This document shows positions 43,571 through 53,643 of a stretch of DNA of 64,000 nt, piece by piece. Numbering within the stretch: position 1 is the stretch's first letter; every line of letters starts with the position of its first letter. Source of the stretch: Granulosicoccaceae bacterium (GTDB lineage Bacteria > Pseudomonadota > Gammaproteobacteria > Granulosicoccales > Granulosicoccaceae); the NCBI GenBank assembly GCA_020629835.1, contig JAHDCO010000011.1, positions 1 through 64,000 of the forward strand. Direction: 5' to 3'. The notes under the pieces are model-generated. The model had not been told where the DNA came from. It was given only the letters and a program-made list of their open reading frames with translations, and searched no databases. The position numbers were made by a program, and so were the translations under genes.

Positions 43571-44093
43571 GGTAGTAAACCAGTTCTGCAATCGATTCGC
43601 GTATGTCGTCCAGCGCTAAGTGGGTGCTGGATTTACTGAACCCGCGCATCACGGCCGCATCCCATCGACGCGTGAGTTCTTTAATGCTACTGACATCAAT
43701 ATTGCGGTAGTGAAAATAGGCCTCCAGGGTGGGCATGTGTTTCACCATAAACCGCCTATCCTGGCAGATGCTGTTGCCACACATCGGTGATTTACCCTCG
43801 GGTACCCAGTCTTTGAGAAAGGCCACGGTCTCATCCGCCGCCTGCTGCAGGGTGTATGTACTCGCTCTAACCCTGTCGACCAAGCCTGACGCCGTATGGT
43901 GACTGGTGTTCCAATCGTCCATCGCCGCCAATCGTTCATCGCTCTGGTGTATGGCAATGACTGGGCCCTCGGCCAGCATATTGAGCTGCGCATCCGTCAC
44001 GATGGTAGCGATTTCTATCACGGTATCGGTCTCTGGGTCTAATCCCGTCATTTCGAGGTCGACCCAAATTAAGTGGCTGCTGTTGGAAGGCAT
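43548..44093 (-). CDS. orn: Oligoribonuclease
   Basis: [49 protein letters not shown]. Confidence 0.97.
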   Translation of the reverse strand: MPSNSSHLIWVDLEMTGLDPETDTVIEIATIVTDAQLNMLAEGPVIAIHQSDERLAAMDDWNTSHHTASGLVDRVRASTYTLQQAADETVAFLKDWVPEGKSPMCGNSICQDRRFMVKHMPTLEAYFHYRNIDVSSIKELTRRWDAAVMRGFSKSSTHLALDDIRESIAELVYYREHVFKI

Positions 44094-44150
44094 AGCGTGC
44101 TTACGTTCGGTTTAAGGGTAGTATTCAAGCACATCCTTGCGTGAACTGCC

Positions 44151-45083
44151 GTGAATCTCACTCGACAACCTGCTCGCGTCGTAGCGAACTTTGGTGCTGC
44201 GCTAGCCGTTAGCCCCGAAACTTCATCCAATTCATCTGGCATCGATCCGCTGTCGGTGGAGCAAGCGGTACCGTTGAAAAAGCTTCCTTTATTGGTGGCC
44301 GGGGATTTGGTGGAGCTAGAGCGGGATGAAAAGCTGGGCAGCTGCCGCATCATTAAGTTGCTAAAACGCGCGTCCGTCCTGGAGCGTAATGACGGGCGCC
44401 GCGGTATGAAAGCGTTAGCGGCAAATCTCACCCACCTGGCTATCGTATCGGCCGCACCGCCTGGCATCGACACCTTGTTGATTGACCAGTTTTGCTTAGC
44501 CGCGCACCGTGCTGGCATTGACGCCTTAATCGTCATTAACAAAGCCGATGCGCTCAGCGAGCAAGAACGTGCAGAAGCTGATGAGATTTTAGATGTGTAT
44601 CGAGCCATGGGTTACGCAGCCGTATTGGTCAGCACGAAAACCGAGCCCGGAATCGATGCCTTGTTGAGTGAGTTATCCAATAGAGCGGTGACGTTTGTGG
44701 GTGCCTCGGGCGTCGGGAAATCATCGATTATCGGTAAGTTGTTGCCCGACCTTGATGTCCGCACCGGCGCTATTTCTGCCGCCACGGGGCAGGGCTCACA
44801 TACGACGACCGTAACGTGCTGGTATGACTTTGAGCATCAAGGCGAGGTGGGCGCGCTGATCGATTCACCGGGTGTTCGTCAGTACTCTGTAGCGCATTTA
44901 GAACCCGCCGATGTCAGAGCTGGTTACCGAGACATTCGCGATGCCGCGCAGTCCTGCCGGTTTGCGAATTGTTCCCACCGGGTTGAACCGGGTTGTGAAG
45001 TGAGCGTACAAGTGGCGTCGGGTGAAATTGCCCGATGGCGATACGAAAACTACTGCAAGTTGCTAGACGCCGAAGACTTGTAG
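44151..45083 (+). CDS. rsgA: Ribosome small subunit-dependent GTPase A
   Basis: Circularly permuted GTPase: NKAD, GASGVGKSSI, DSPGVRQYS, zinc motif CRFANCSHRVEPGCEV. Confidence 0.96.
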   Translation: MNLTRQPARVVANFGAALAVSPETSSNSSGIDPLSVEQAVPLKKLPLLVAGDLVELERDEKLGSCRIIKLLKRASVLERNDGRRGMKALAANLTHLAIVSAAPPGIDTLLIDQFCLAAHRAGIDALIVINKADALSEQERAEADEILDVYRAMGYAAVLVSTKTEPGIDALLSELSNRAVTFVGASGVGKSSIIGKLLPDLDVRTGAISAATGQGSHTTTVTCWYDFEHQGEVGALIDSPGVRQYSVAHLEPADVRAGYRDIRDAAQSCRFANCSHRVEPGCEVSVQVASGEIARWRYENYCKLLDAEDL

Positions 45084-45135
45084 CGAAACATCAATAGCTA
45101 ACCGTGCGAATAAAACAGGACACTGGAATCAAAGC

Positions 45136-45597
45136 ATGACGAGTACGGATTCCCCATCAGTTAAACCGAAGAGCATCGTTGTATGGAATTACGAAATTCT
45201 GCTGGTGCTGACCGGGCTGTTTTCGTTGTGGAACTACGGCTCGATTAGCCTGGGCACAATGAACGTGCCAGACAAAACTGAAGCATCATCTGCTGCCTCA
45301 GCTGAAGGGTCTTCTGACTCGGGTGTGGTGGACAGCATTGTGGGAGAAGGTGCCGGTGCGGGTGCAAGTGCGGGTGCAAGTGCGGGTGCAAGTACAAATG
45401 GGGATGTGTTTCTATTTACCGTGTTAGCCACTGCCGCAGCGATAACTGTCTTGGCATTAATACGGCTGATTTTTCGTCAGCATTTTTCGAAAAAAATGCT
45501 TCATTCGCCGTGGCTACTCGTGGTTTTTTCCATACCTATTTCGATACTGCTGACGTTCGCTACTGTATTGTTGGCAATTGGTGCGATCAGTTTTTAA
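45136..45597 (+). CDS. Hypothetical membrane protein with Gly/Ala/Ser repeat linker
   Basis: Three hydrophobic segments, repeat [15 protein letters not shown]. Confidence 0.5.
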   Translation: MTSTDSPSVKPKSIVVWNYEILLVLTGLFSLWNYGSISLGTMNVPDKTEASSAASAEGSSDSGVVDSIVGEGAGAGASAGASAGASTNGDVFLFTVLATAAAITVLALIRLIFRQHFSKKMLHSPWLLVVFSIPISILLTFATVLLAIGAISF

Positions 45598-45714
45598 CGC
45601 TTTGAGTCGCTAGCTCAGGCATCGTCACAGTCATTATTTCTGTACGTTTTCAGCCCGAGGGAACGGGGTGTTCGAGCCAAAGGTACGTGATTCCTGGCAT
45701 CGCAAGTGAAGTTA

Positions 45715-46164
45715 CTAAGCGGTTTGTTCAATAAGCTCCTTAAGCTTTCGGATTTGCCGCTCGTGATCAGCTTGCATTTTTTTATTTGAGCTGAAAAACA
45801 TCATGATTTTCATAATCCAACCGAGCCGAACAAAATCAGCTGTCGCCAGCAGTTTTGTTTGATCTTCAGAAACCGCTTCATACGTATTCTCGATATTCAT
45901 ATCGAACCAGTCAGACGTCATAAATAGTTTTATGTAATGTGGCGGGTTGTACTCGGTGATGGTCTCCTGCATCGTAAACTCTTTACCGTTCTGGCTGTAC
46001 GTATGTTTTGAGGTGTCACCCACCTTCGGAGCGTTCTGGTCGCCGCTGACATGTTCATATCGAACAAAGTCGTTTAGCCACAGAGGCAGGTTGTCCGGAT
46101 CATTGACATAGTCCCACACGGTTTGAAGGGGCTTGTTGATAGTGACTTCGCAAGACAACGTCAT
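45715..46164 (-). CDS. SRPBCC-family protein
   Basis: MTLSCEVTINKPLQTVWDYVNDPDNLPLWLNDF... polyketide-cyclase/SRPBCC-type fold; start chosen at 46164. Confidence 0.75.
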   Translation of the reverse strand: MTLSCEVTINKPLQTVWDYVNDPDNLPLWLNDFVRYEHVSGDQNAPKVGDTSKHTYSQNGKEFTMQETITEYNPPHYIKLFMTSDWFDMNIENTYEAVSEDQTKLLATADFVRLGWIMKIMMFFSSNKKMQADHERQIRKLKELIEQTA

Positions 46165-46478
46165 AGTGGTTTCGCCAGAGTGAGCCTGCGTACAAGCTAC
46201 CGTAAGAGGTGCCACACAGCAATCTGGTACAGAAAATTCTGATAGGAATCGTGGTCAATCTAAGCCAGATTCTGACCCACTCATGACTGAATCTGAGACT
46301 TTTCTGATTCTGTGAGAAAGGGTTTGTAGTTATCGATCGAAGGCTTGGACAAAAGTCGGAATACCCCATAACTTAGGCATCAGATTTTCAACAACCGGCT
46401 CCGAAAGGTTTTGCAGAACCAAGACGGAATGGAAGCTGAGAGTCCACCAAGGAAGAATCCGCCGCGAAGGAGAGCACA

Positions 46479-48839
46479 ATGGCAACAAGCCGGTTTATTG
46501 GCCTGCCATTGGCGTCTAAAGGACAACGGCGTGTGCTGGCACGGAAAGCCGGCACCGCGTTGTTTCTTTCGGTCTTAGTAAATTGCCTTCTGTGTTATGG
46601 CAGCGCCAACGCTGGCACTCAGTGCGGGCCCGAGCCGGGTGCCGCCAACTGCGGAGATACCCCTGTTGACTTGGGTTCAGCTCCCACACCAGCAGGAAGT
46701 AGGCACTACATCGGAAACCCCATCGATGTCATCACCGGTAATAAGTATCAACCCGGGTATGACTTCGCAGCCTTTGCTTCACCGCTAGTCAGAACTCGCC
46801 ACTACAACACCGCGTTAGCACATCAGAACATTGGTTATGGTGCTGGTTGGCGTGATACCTATAGCTTGCGCTTGTATAAGACCAGTCATGGTTATCAGCT
46901 GATTCAGAGTGATGGCCGAGCCATTACATTTGAGCGCTCTGATGAAAAGCCAACACAGTACGCAACTCAGTATGCAACCGATGGCATCTTGAGCACTCAA
47001 GGTTCAATAACGTGGCAACTTCCCGATGGCCGAACCTGGACGTTTGTGGGTAGCTATCCAACCCAGTTAGCGCTTTCGGATGGAACCTGGCTAAAGCTGA
47101 CTTACAAAGACAAGCGCTTACATACCGTTACTGACGACTTGGGGGATTCTTTGCAGTATTTCTATTCAGCAGGTCCCGTGGGATTAAAGCGGTATTCAAA
47201 CGAAGCCAACGGTACGCAACCTGGGCATTTACGTTGTGTGCAATTGCCTGACGGTAGCGGGGTTCATTATGGCTACGATGCGAAATCTAACTTGGTTAGT
47301 GTGCAGCACAGGGATGGTTACAACTGGGAGTATGGGTATGAGGATGAGAGGTTTGAGGGGTTTTTGACTAGTGCCCGAGCATTAGAAGTGGTAGCCATTA
47401 AAAACAGTAAAGATTGGCTGGGCTGTTTCTCACCGGTCTCATCGAGTGCCGGGATAAAATCTGAGCCGTATATCTTTAATAACAATCAATCTGTATTTTC
47501 AAAATGGGGTTACGATCAGCAAGGACGCGCAGTTTCTATGTCTGTACCTTACGACAAATTTGATCTAGAACTAAATTATGGTGTGGGATATACAGACATC
47601 AGAAAAACTGACAGAGGCACAGACTCATCTGAGGTACCTTTAAAGTCCGATCGGTCTGTTTATTACAGATTTCATTGGAAAATAGCGGAATTCGGAGCTA
47701 GCAATATACAGCTGAAAACCTGCCGGACCTGTAGTTTTCAAAATCTAATCCCTGTTCTAAAACGGAGCTGGCATGGACATACAGGGGTAGTCCGAAACTA
47801 CGGAGAAGCTAATGGTTTTCCAAAATCTCGAGTCGAAAACACAAAATCAGCCTTCAAAGGACTTGCAAACGGAAAGTTTCAGCCGAGAACTGGTGGTACT
47901 CCATCCGGAAATACGCGTTTGTACTCGAATACTGATTTATACGGTTTGCACGATCTAGCATGCAATAACAAGAAATTATCATCTCAAGAAATCGAAAGTG
48001 AAAAAGAGTTAGCTTGTTCATTTGCAAAGCATCGGGTCGTAGCACTTGAACTTCAGCCACAAAGGCAGCGTCCATATAAAACGCGCTATGGTAGCAGTAG
48101 ATTTATTCCAGTACATCTATTCAAACCTAAACACTGCCCTCTACCCGAAGGTATGACGTGTGCCGATATTGACGAAGCTATATTATTCGCGTCACTCGCC
48201 GCTTGCGCGTACGACCCTGCTGATTGCCGAACTGACTGGATCCAAGTCGACGGTAAAACGTTATCTATTCCGGGCCACCTATTTGAGTTGGGCGCCTACA
48301 GAGCCGTGTTGCTTTTTAATGAAGCGAGAAATGAATATGTGATTGCTTTTAAAGGTACGTCTCTTCTAAGCTTAAAAGACTGGAAGACAAACGTCAGTAA
48401 TCATCTAGGTTTGGGAGATCCGATCCATTACGAATTGGCGGTCGAATTAGCCCGCCGGTTAGTACGATCACTAGAGGAATCGAACAGCACTGCTACTTTA
48501 GTATTCACCGGGCACTCGCTAGGTGGTGGGTTAGCGTCCATCGCTGCTTTAGCTACTGGAGATAAAGCCACTGTGTTCAATACAGCTGCTGTTAGCCAAA
48601 ATACACTGTATGAAAATTTGATCGATTTGCAGGCTGATAGCTCTCATATTGAAGTTATCAACACAACTGGTGATGTAGTCTCTGATTTCCAAAATCTAAC
48701 GGGATCAGTTGCTCCTGGGCAACATACCTATATCGGCAACCCGAGCGCGTTAACCTCAGTTAATGCACACTTTCTGTCTTCCGCACAGAAGGAGCTTAAC
48801 AAGCTAAATGCTACCTACTGCAATGGAGCCTCCAAATGA
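46479..48839 (+). CDS. Exported RHS/DUF6531-type protein with C-terminal class-3 lipase (Mbeg1-like) domain; candidate phospholipase toxin
   Basis: Sec-like signal; AGSRHYIGNPIDVITGNKYQ, GYGAGWRDTYSLRLY, GWGYDQQGRA-type RHS segments; YVIAFKGTS..DWKTNVSNHLG and GHSLGGGLASIAAL lipase motifs. Confidence 0.82.
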   Translation: MATSRFIGLPLASKGQRRVLARKAGTALFLSVLVNCLLCYGSANAGTQCGPEPGAANCGDTPVDLGSAPTPAGSRHYIGNPIDVITGNKYQPGYDFAAFASPLVRTRHYNTALAHQNIGYGAGWRDTYSLRLYKTSHGYQLIQSDGRAITFERSDEKPTQYATQYATDGILSTQGSITWQLPDGRTWTFVGSYPTQLALSDGTWLKLTYKDKRLHTVTDDLGDSLQYFYSAGPVGLKRYSNEANGTQPGHLRCVQLPDGSGVHYGYDAKSNLVSVQHRDGYNWEYGYEDERFEGFLTSARALEVVAIKNSKDWLGCFSPVSSSAGIKSEPYIFNNNQSVFSKWGYDQQGRAVSMSVPYDKFDLELNYGVGYTDIRKTDRGTDSSEVPLKSDRSVYYRFHWKIAEFGASNIQLKTCRTCSFQNLIPVLKRSWHGHTGVVRNYGEANGFPKSRVENTKSAFKGLANGKFQPRTGGTPSGNTRLYSNTDLYGLHDLACNNKKLSSQEIESEKELACSFAKHRVVALELQPQRQRPYKTRYGSSRFIPVHLFKPKHCPLPEGMTCADIDEAILFASLAACAYDPADCRTDWIQVDGKTLSIPGHLFELGAYRAVLLFNEARNEYVIAFKGTSLLSLKDWKTNVSNHLGLGDPIHYELAVELARRLVRSLEESNSTATLVFTGHSLGGGLASIAALATGDKATVFNTAAVSQNTLYENLIDLQADSSHIEVINTTGDVVSDFQNLTGSVAPGQHTYIGNPSALTSVNAHFLSSAQKELNKLNATYCNGASK

Positions 48840-49468
48840 AAATTGCGCAATTACTTTTACTAGTATCTCTTTTTAGTGTTCATTCATTGACTATCGTTCG
48901 TTCGGACAACAGTGACGACAAGTTGCTTGAAGCGATGCAATCCTCAGATGTAGCATTATTTAGAGAGTTACTCGCAATTGGCGAAGATCCGAACACTTCA
49001 GCATCCAATGAATGGTTTCGATTTACGAGTTCTTGCGAATCGACTAAAAAAGGAAATAATGAATTTTTTGAAGCGATCGTTGAGTCGGGCGCTCCCTTGG
49101 ACTTAGTATCACCACTCGGTGGATTCACAGGGAGCATGATCGCATGTGCGATCTTCTATAACAATTTTGAGACCTATCAGCGTTTGCTAGACTTGGATGT
49201 CGACATTAATACAGTACAGAATCCTGCGGCGCATGATTCACGCCTCTTTATGACACCGATTGATATAGCTGTCATGGCCAATCGATTCAGAATTACGATG
49301 GACATACTAGAGAGGATTGAGCCTACAGAATCGCAGATAAGAACCTTAGTAAGAACCGTAAACCAAACGCCTGGTATCAAGGGTCACCCTGAGCAACCTT
49401 ACAGGGATCAGCTTGCGGATTGGCTGAAGTCCAAAGGTTACAACAATCGAGGCATACAAGCTAAATAA
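48836..49468 (+). CDS. Secreted ankyrin-repeat protein, candidate immunity protein
   Basis: Signal peptide MKIAQLLLLVSLFSVHS; ankyrin-like helices (LLEAMQSSDVALFRELLAIGEDPN, YQRLLDLDVDINT); ATGA overlap with upstream lipase gene. Confidence 0.72.
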   Translation: MKIAQLLLLVSLFSVHSLTIVRSDNSDDKLLEAMQSSDVALFRELLAIGEDPNTSASNEWFRFTSSCESTKKGNNEFFEAIVESGAPLDLVSPLGGFTGSMIACAIFYNNFETYQRLLDLDVDINTVQNPAAHDSRLFMTPIDIAVMANRFRITMDILERIEPTESQIRTLVRTVNQTPGIKGHPEQPYRDQLADWLKSKGYNNRGIQAK

Positions 49469-49763
49469 AAGGTCTAGCGTTTATAAGCTTGTTCTGAAAA
49501 TAGTGAGGCAATCCTTACGTGAATTTTCAAAGTGATTCAACGATCGTGCGTAGAGAATATGCGGTGGCACGATGACAGGCTAGTGTCTTGATCACACTAA
49601 ACTGTATCAACGTCGACAGTTTGCCAAACCGATGACCTTGGAATAGTGTTTTTGCGTAGCTAAGGAGGGTGTTCAGTGCTATTCCGACGAAACGGTTTTT
49701 GGCGCGCCGGGCGAGTTAATCCAATTAGAGAGATCATTCCAAAAAATATGAAAATGAATGATG

Positions 49764-50399
49764 TCAACCCCGCAACGCCCAAACCCCATCAACAACCAAC
49801 TTACCGCCCAAAGCCCCGAACGTAACACCCAAACACGCCTCTATCCAACGAGCGAATTTTGTGTAGAACCGGTTCGCTGGTCCGCTGGAGAACAGCACAG
49901 CGTAACCACCGTAAATAAGAAAACCAGTCACCGCGGCTACGGGCCCAAACAGTACAACTTGCAGGGTCTGCAATTGCGCACCGAACAGCACGGTGCCTAC
50001 AGCTGACCACATCAATGCGGCTTTGGGATTGGTGAGTACTACGAACACGCCACGCTGCCAACATTGTCGGTACGTTAACGTATTGGTATCGCTCTTAATG
50101 CTTGAGGGACTGTTTGTGAAAAACGATTTGATCGCTTTGGCGGCCAGCCACGATAAGTAGGCGCCGCCTATAAATTTTAAGCCCACGAGTGTAATTGGGT
50201 AAGCGGTAAATAACGCGCCCAAACCCATCGCTATGCCCATCGCCCATATGCACATGCCGGTGCAAACACCTAACGTCAAATACACACCATGAGCTCAGCC
50301 TTGGCCCATGGCCGCAGAAGCGACCGCGAATAGGTTTGGTCCGGGCGCAGCCTGAGCAGCTATTACACCTAGTAGGGTCACAAAGTATGCTTCGATCAT
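49764..50399 (-). pseudogene. LysE/RhtB-family translocator interrupted by in-frame TGA at codon 35
   Basis: Minus strand from ATG at 50399: MIEAYFVTLLGVIAAQAAPGPNLFAVASAAMGQG*AHGVYLTLGVCTGMCIW...; stop at 50295-50297, same frame continues to 49764. Confidence 0.8.
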
Positions 50400-50440
50400 T
50401 GTCTTAACCTCGTGACCCTACCAAACCTGCGTATTCACGC

Positions 50441-53400
50441 CTACGGCGTGGGATCGCAGGCGTCTCCAATTCCATCGCTATCCCCGTCTAACTGCATTGG
50501 ATTTGCAATAGCGGGGCAGTTGTCGGTGTCATCAAACACACCGTCACTGTCGCCGTCGTCACATACATCCCCAACGCCATCACTGTCTTGGTCGTCTTGT
50601 GTGGTGTTGGGGGTTGCAGGACAGTTGTCTACGTCATCAAAGATGGTGTCACTGTCGCTGTCATCACATACATCCCCAACGCCATCGCTATCTTGATCGT
50701 CTTGTGTGGTGTTAGGAGTTGCAGGACAGTTGTCTACGTCATCAAGGATGGTGTCGTTGTCGCTGTCATCACATGCGTCACCCGTACCGTCACTGTCCTG
50801 ATCCGCTTGTGTTGAGTTTGCAACCGCTGGGCAGTTGTCTGCACTGTCGGATATGCCGTCACTATCCGAGTCTGTACACGCATCACCCACACCATCGGAA
50901 TCGCTATCGGTTTGTGCAGGGTTAGCTACCGCTGGACAATTGTCGACGTCATCAAGGATAGTGTCGTTGTCGCTGTCATCACATGCGTCACCCGTACCGT
51001 CACTGTCCTGATCCGCTTGTGTTGGGTTGGCAACCGCTGGGCAGTTGTCGGCACTGTCGGATATGCCGTCACTATCTGAGTCAGTACACGCATCACCGAC
51101 ACCATCTGAATCGCTGTCGGTTTGCGCAGGGTTAGCTACCGCCGGGCAGTTATCGACATCATCGAGGATGGTGTCGTTGTCACTGTCATCACACGCATCT
51201 CCAGTGCCATCCGAATCTTGATCGGCTTGGGTAGGATTGGCAACCGCTGGGCAGTTGTCGGCTCCGTCAGATATACCGTCGCTGTCTGAATCGGTGCATG
51301 CGTCACCCACACCATCGGAATCGCTGTCAGTTTGCGCTGGATTAGCAACGGCGGGGCAATTATCTACGTTGTCGAACACCCCGTCGCTGTCACTATCATC
51401 GCAAGCATCACCGGTGCCGTCGCTGTCCTGGTCTGCCTGAGTTGGGTTAGCCGTAGCAGGGCAGTTGTCGGTATCGTCAGACACGCCATCAGAATCAGTA
51501 TCCGCTTCGCAAGCGTTACCAATGCCATCGCTGTCACTGTCTACTTGCGTGGCGTTCGCCACCGCTGGGCAGTTATCAACATCATCGTTAACGCCATCGT
51601 TGTCGCTGTCATCACAGGCGTCGCCTAAGCCATCGCTGTCCTGGTCGGCTTGGCCCGGGTTACCAACCGTTGGGCAGTTGTCCGTGTTGTCCGCAACGCC
51701 ATCACTGTCGCTGTCGTTTACCAAGTCACAGGCATCGCCGAGACCATCTGAATCGGTATCGGTTTGAGTAGGGTTAGCATCGGCAGGGCAGTTATCCACG
51801 CTATCACCAACGCCATCGCCATCAGAATCAATCAACGAATCGCAGGCATCACCAATCTGATCGTTGTCCACATCGGTTTGGTTGGGGTTGGATACGGTCG
51901 GACAGTTATCTTGATTGTCGGGTATTCCGTCACCATCCCCGTCCAAAGTCGATTGGCAGGCGGTGTTGTTGGTCGCGGGAACACAGGCGTTGGAATTCGC
52001 CGCATCGTCCTCGTCAGACACGCCGTCACCGTCAGCGTCGTTCAGACTCGATTCCTGATAGTCAGGTATGCCATCACCGTCAGAGTCTGCGGTTAGTGTT
52101 TCAACAATATCTAAGTCACCATCACCATCGGTATCGCGTGTTTGATCAGCACAGGCGTTGTTGTTGGTAGACGGTACGCAAGCGTCACTGTCGTCTGAAT
52201 CAAACTCGTCAAAGGTTCCGTCGGAATCGGCATCCAATATGGACGACTCAAGATAATCCAACTTGCCGTCTTGATCGGTGTCGGCCGTTAGCGTTTCGCT
52301 TTGGTCTGTTTCACCGTCATTGTCGCTGTCTCGGATTTGATCGGCGCAAGCAGTGTTGTTTTGCGATGGTATGCACGGATCAGTGTCATCTCGGTCGTTC
52401 TCTTCCGACAACGAATCGGCATCGGCATCGATTAAGCTGCTTTCCAGGTAATCGGGCCTGCCATCGTCATCTGCATCGGCACTTCCACCTTCGACACTAT
52501 CGGGTTCACCATCATCGTCGCTATCAATTTCGCAGCCTGTGTTGAACTGCGATAACTCGCAAGGATCGCGCGGCGGACTATCCGGGTCGAGCGGGTCATT
52601 ACCGTCGTTAAATTCCTGGATGTTGTTAAAGCCATCGTTATCGTCGTCAAGCTCTACGGTGTAATCGGTATTAACCACTTCAATCGTGGTTCCGTTGCCA
52701 ACATTCTCACTGCGTTGCACCACCGCTAAGCTGACGCTGGGCTGAGAATCACCGGTAAATCGAACCGTTAAAAAGGCATCGCTATTTTGTACGGCCGTAC
52801 CGATGCCCACCCACGCCTGGCCGTCGAATGACAACGCGACGGGCTCATCGTTGAGTTCTGCAAATGGTGTGCTGGTGGGAGAGGCAGGATCATTTAGGGG
52901 GTTGCTTAACTCAGTCGGGTTTTGCACGCGCAACCCGACGTTCACTCGCACGACCGGGTCACCCGGGTCGGCAGCGTTTAGTGGGTCGGTGTTTGAGTTG
53001 CGTTCAGCCAGGTTCGAGATACCGTCACGGTCATCATCGAAAGTGCTGTTGTAGATGTTTGATGGAAACGAAATTTCCAGTTCAGAAATATTGAACGGCA
53101 CGGGTACCACGCGGGTAGCCTGCGCAAGGGGTAGTACGCGGCTTTCAAAGTTTTCTGCCCAGGCAACATTGACCGATATGGTGGTACCGGTTGGGATCAA
53201 CGCGGTGCCGGTCCAACGCCCGGTCACCGGGTCCCGCTGGGCGTCCAATGTCTGGCTTTCGCCTGCTTCGTCGGTGAGTGTGATGGTCAGTGCCAGCGCA
53301 TCAGGCGGTATGGCCCGTGGCGTCACGAGCTGCACAGGTGGGGTGAGCCCGAGCGATGCGTTGTTTTCGCCCGCTTCCACTTGATCCATGCCTTGGATTT

Positions 53401-53485
53401 GCGACGCCTCGTCCTCAATGGTGCAGGACACGAGCGCGAAGGCGGCCAGAATCAAGGCTAATATTGAACGCTGCAAACCGATCAT
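50441..53485 (-). CDS. Thrombospondin type-3 repeat lipoprotein (Ca2+-binding repeats)
   Basis: Lipobox FALVSC; many DSDGDGVxDxxDNCPxxxNPxQxDxDxDGxGDACD repeats. Confidence 0.88.
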   Translation of the reverse strand: MIGLQRSILALILAAFALVSCTIEDEASQIQGMDQVEAGENNASLGLTPPVQLVTPRAIPPDALALTITLTDEAGESQTLDAQRDPVTGRWTGTALIPTGTTISVNVAWAENFESRVLPLAQATRVVPVPFNISELEISFPSNIYNSTFDDDRDGISNLAERNSNTDPLNAADPGDPVVRVNVGLRVQNPTELSNPLNDPASPTSTPFAELNDEPVALSFDGQAWVGIGTAVQNSDAFLTVRFTGDSQPSVSLAVVQRSENVGNGTTIEVVNTDYTVELDDDNDGFNNIQEFNDGNDPLDPDSPPRDPCELSQFNTGCEIDSDDDGEPDSVEGGSADADDDGRPDYLESSLIDADADSLSEENDRDDTDPCIPSQNNTACADQIRDSDNDGETDQSETLTADTDQDGKLDYLESSILDADSDGTFDEFDSDDSDACVPSTNNNACADQTRDTDGDGDLDIVETLTADSDGDGIPDYQESSLNDADGDGVSDEDDAANSNACVPATNNTACQSTLDGDGDGIPDNQDNCPTVSNPNQTDVDNDQIGDACDSLIDSDGDGVGDSVDNCPADANPTQTDTDSDGLGDACDLVNDSDSDGVADNTDNCPTVGNPGQADQDSDGLGDACDDSDNDGVNDDVDNCPAVANATQVDSDSDGIGNACEADTDSDGVSDDTDNCPATANPTQADQDSDGTGDACDDSDSDGVFDNVDNCPAVANPAQTDSDSDGVGDACTDSDSDGISDGADNCPAVANPTQADQDSDGTGDACDDSDNDTILDDVDNCPAVANPAQTDSDSDGVGDACTDSDSDGISDSADNCPAVANPTQADQDSDGTGDACDDSDNDTILDDVDNCPAVANPAQTDSDSDGVGDACTDSDSDGISDSADNCPAVANSTQADQDSDGTGDACDDSDNDTILDDVDNCPATPNTTQDDQDSDGVGDVCDDSDSDTIFDDVDNCPATPNTTQDDQDSDGVGDVCDDGDSDGVFDDTDNCPAIANPMQLDGDSDGIGDACDPTP
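50750..51440. repeat. Tandem repeat of about 210 bp (70 codons) within the TSP3 gene
   Basis: Anchor cagttgtc(t/g)gcactgtcggatatgccgtcac near 50831 and 51041 with a diverged copy near 51251, spacing 210 bp. Confidence 0.8.
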
Positions 53486-53643
53486 TGCGATTTTCACAGC
53501 TCGCCAGCGGCACCTCTGGGCGAAGCCCGTTGCCACGACGCACTGCGTGTAGTGAATAAGGCGTCCAGTTTACTCGGCTTGGGGGTATGAAAACCAGTAA
53601 TATGCCCTTGCCGTCAATATGTTAACGCTTGTTAAGTAAACGG

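Noticed and set aside
50295-50297. TGA in the LysE gene as a selenocysteine codon
   Set aside because: LysE-family proteins are not selenoproteins, the position fits a lost Arg, and I saw no convincing SECIS-like element.
50750-51440. Regularly spaced repeats as a possible CRISPR array
   Set aside because: Repeats are contiguous coding units of a TSP3 protein with no unique spacers and no cas genes.
50412-52096. Series of plus-strand ORFs with repetitive Ser/Pro or Val/Ile content
   Set aside because: Antisense shadows of the TSP3 repeat gene; open only because the repeats lack stops on the other strand.
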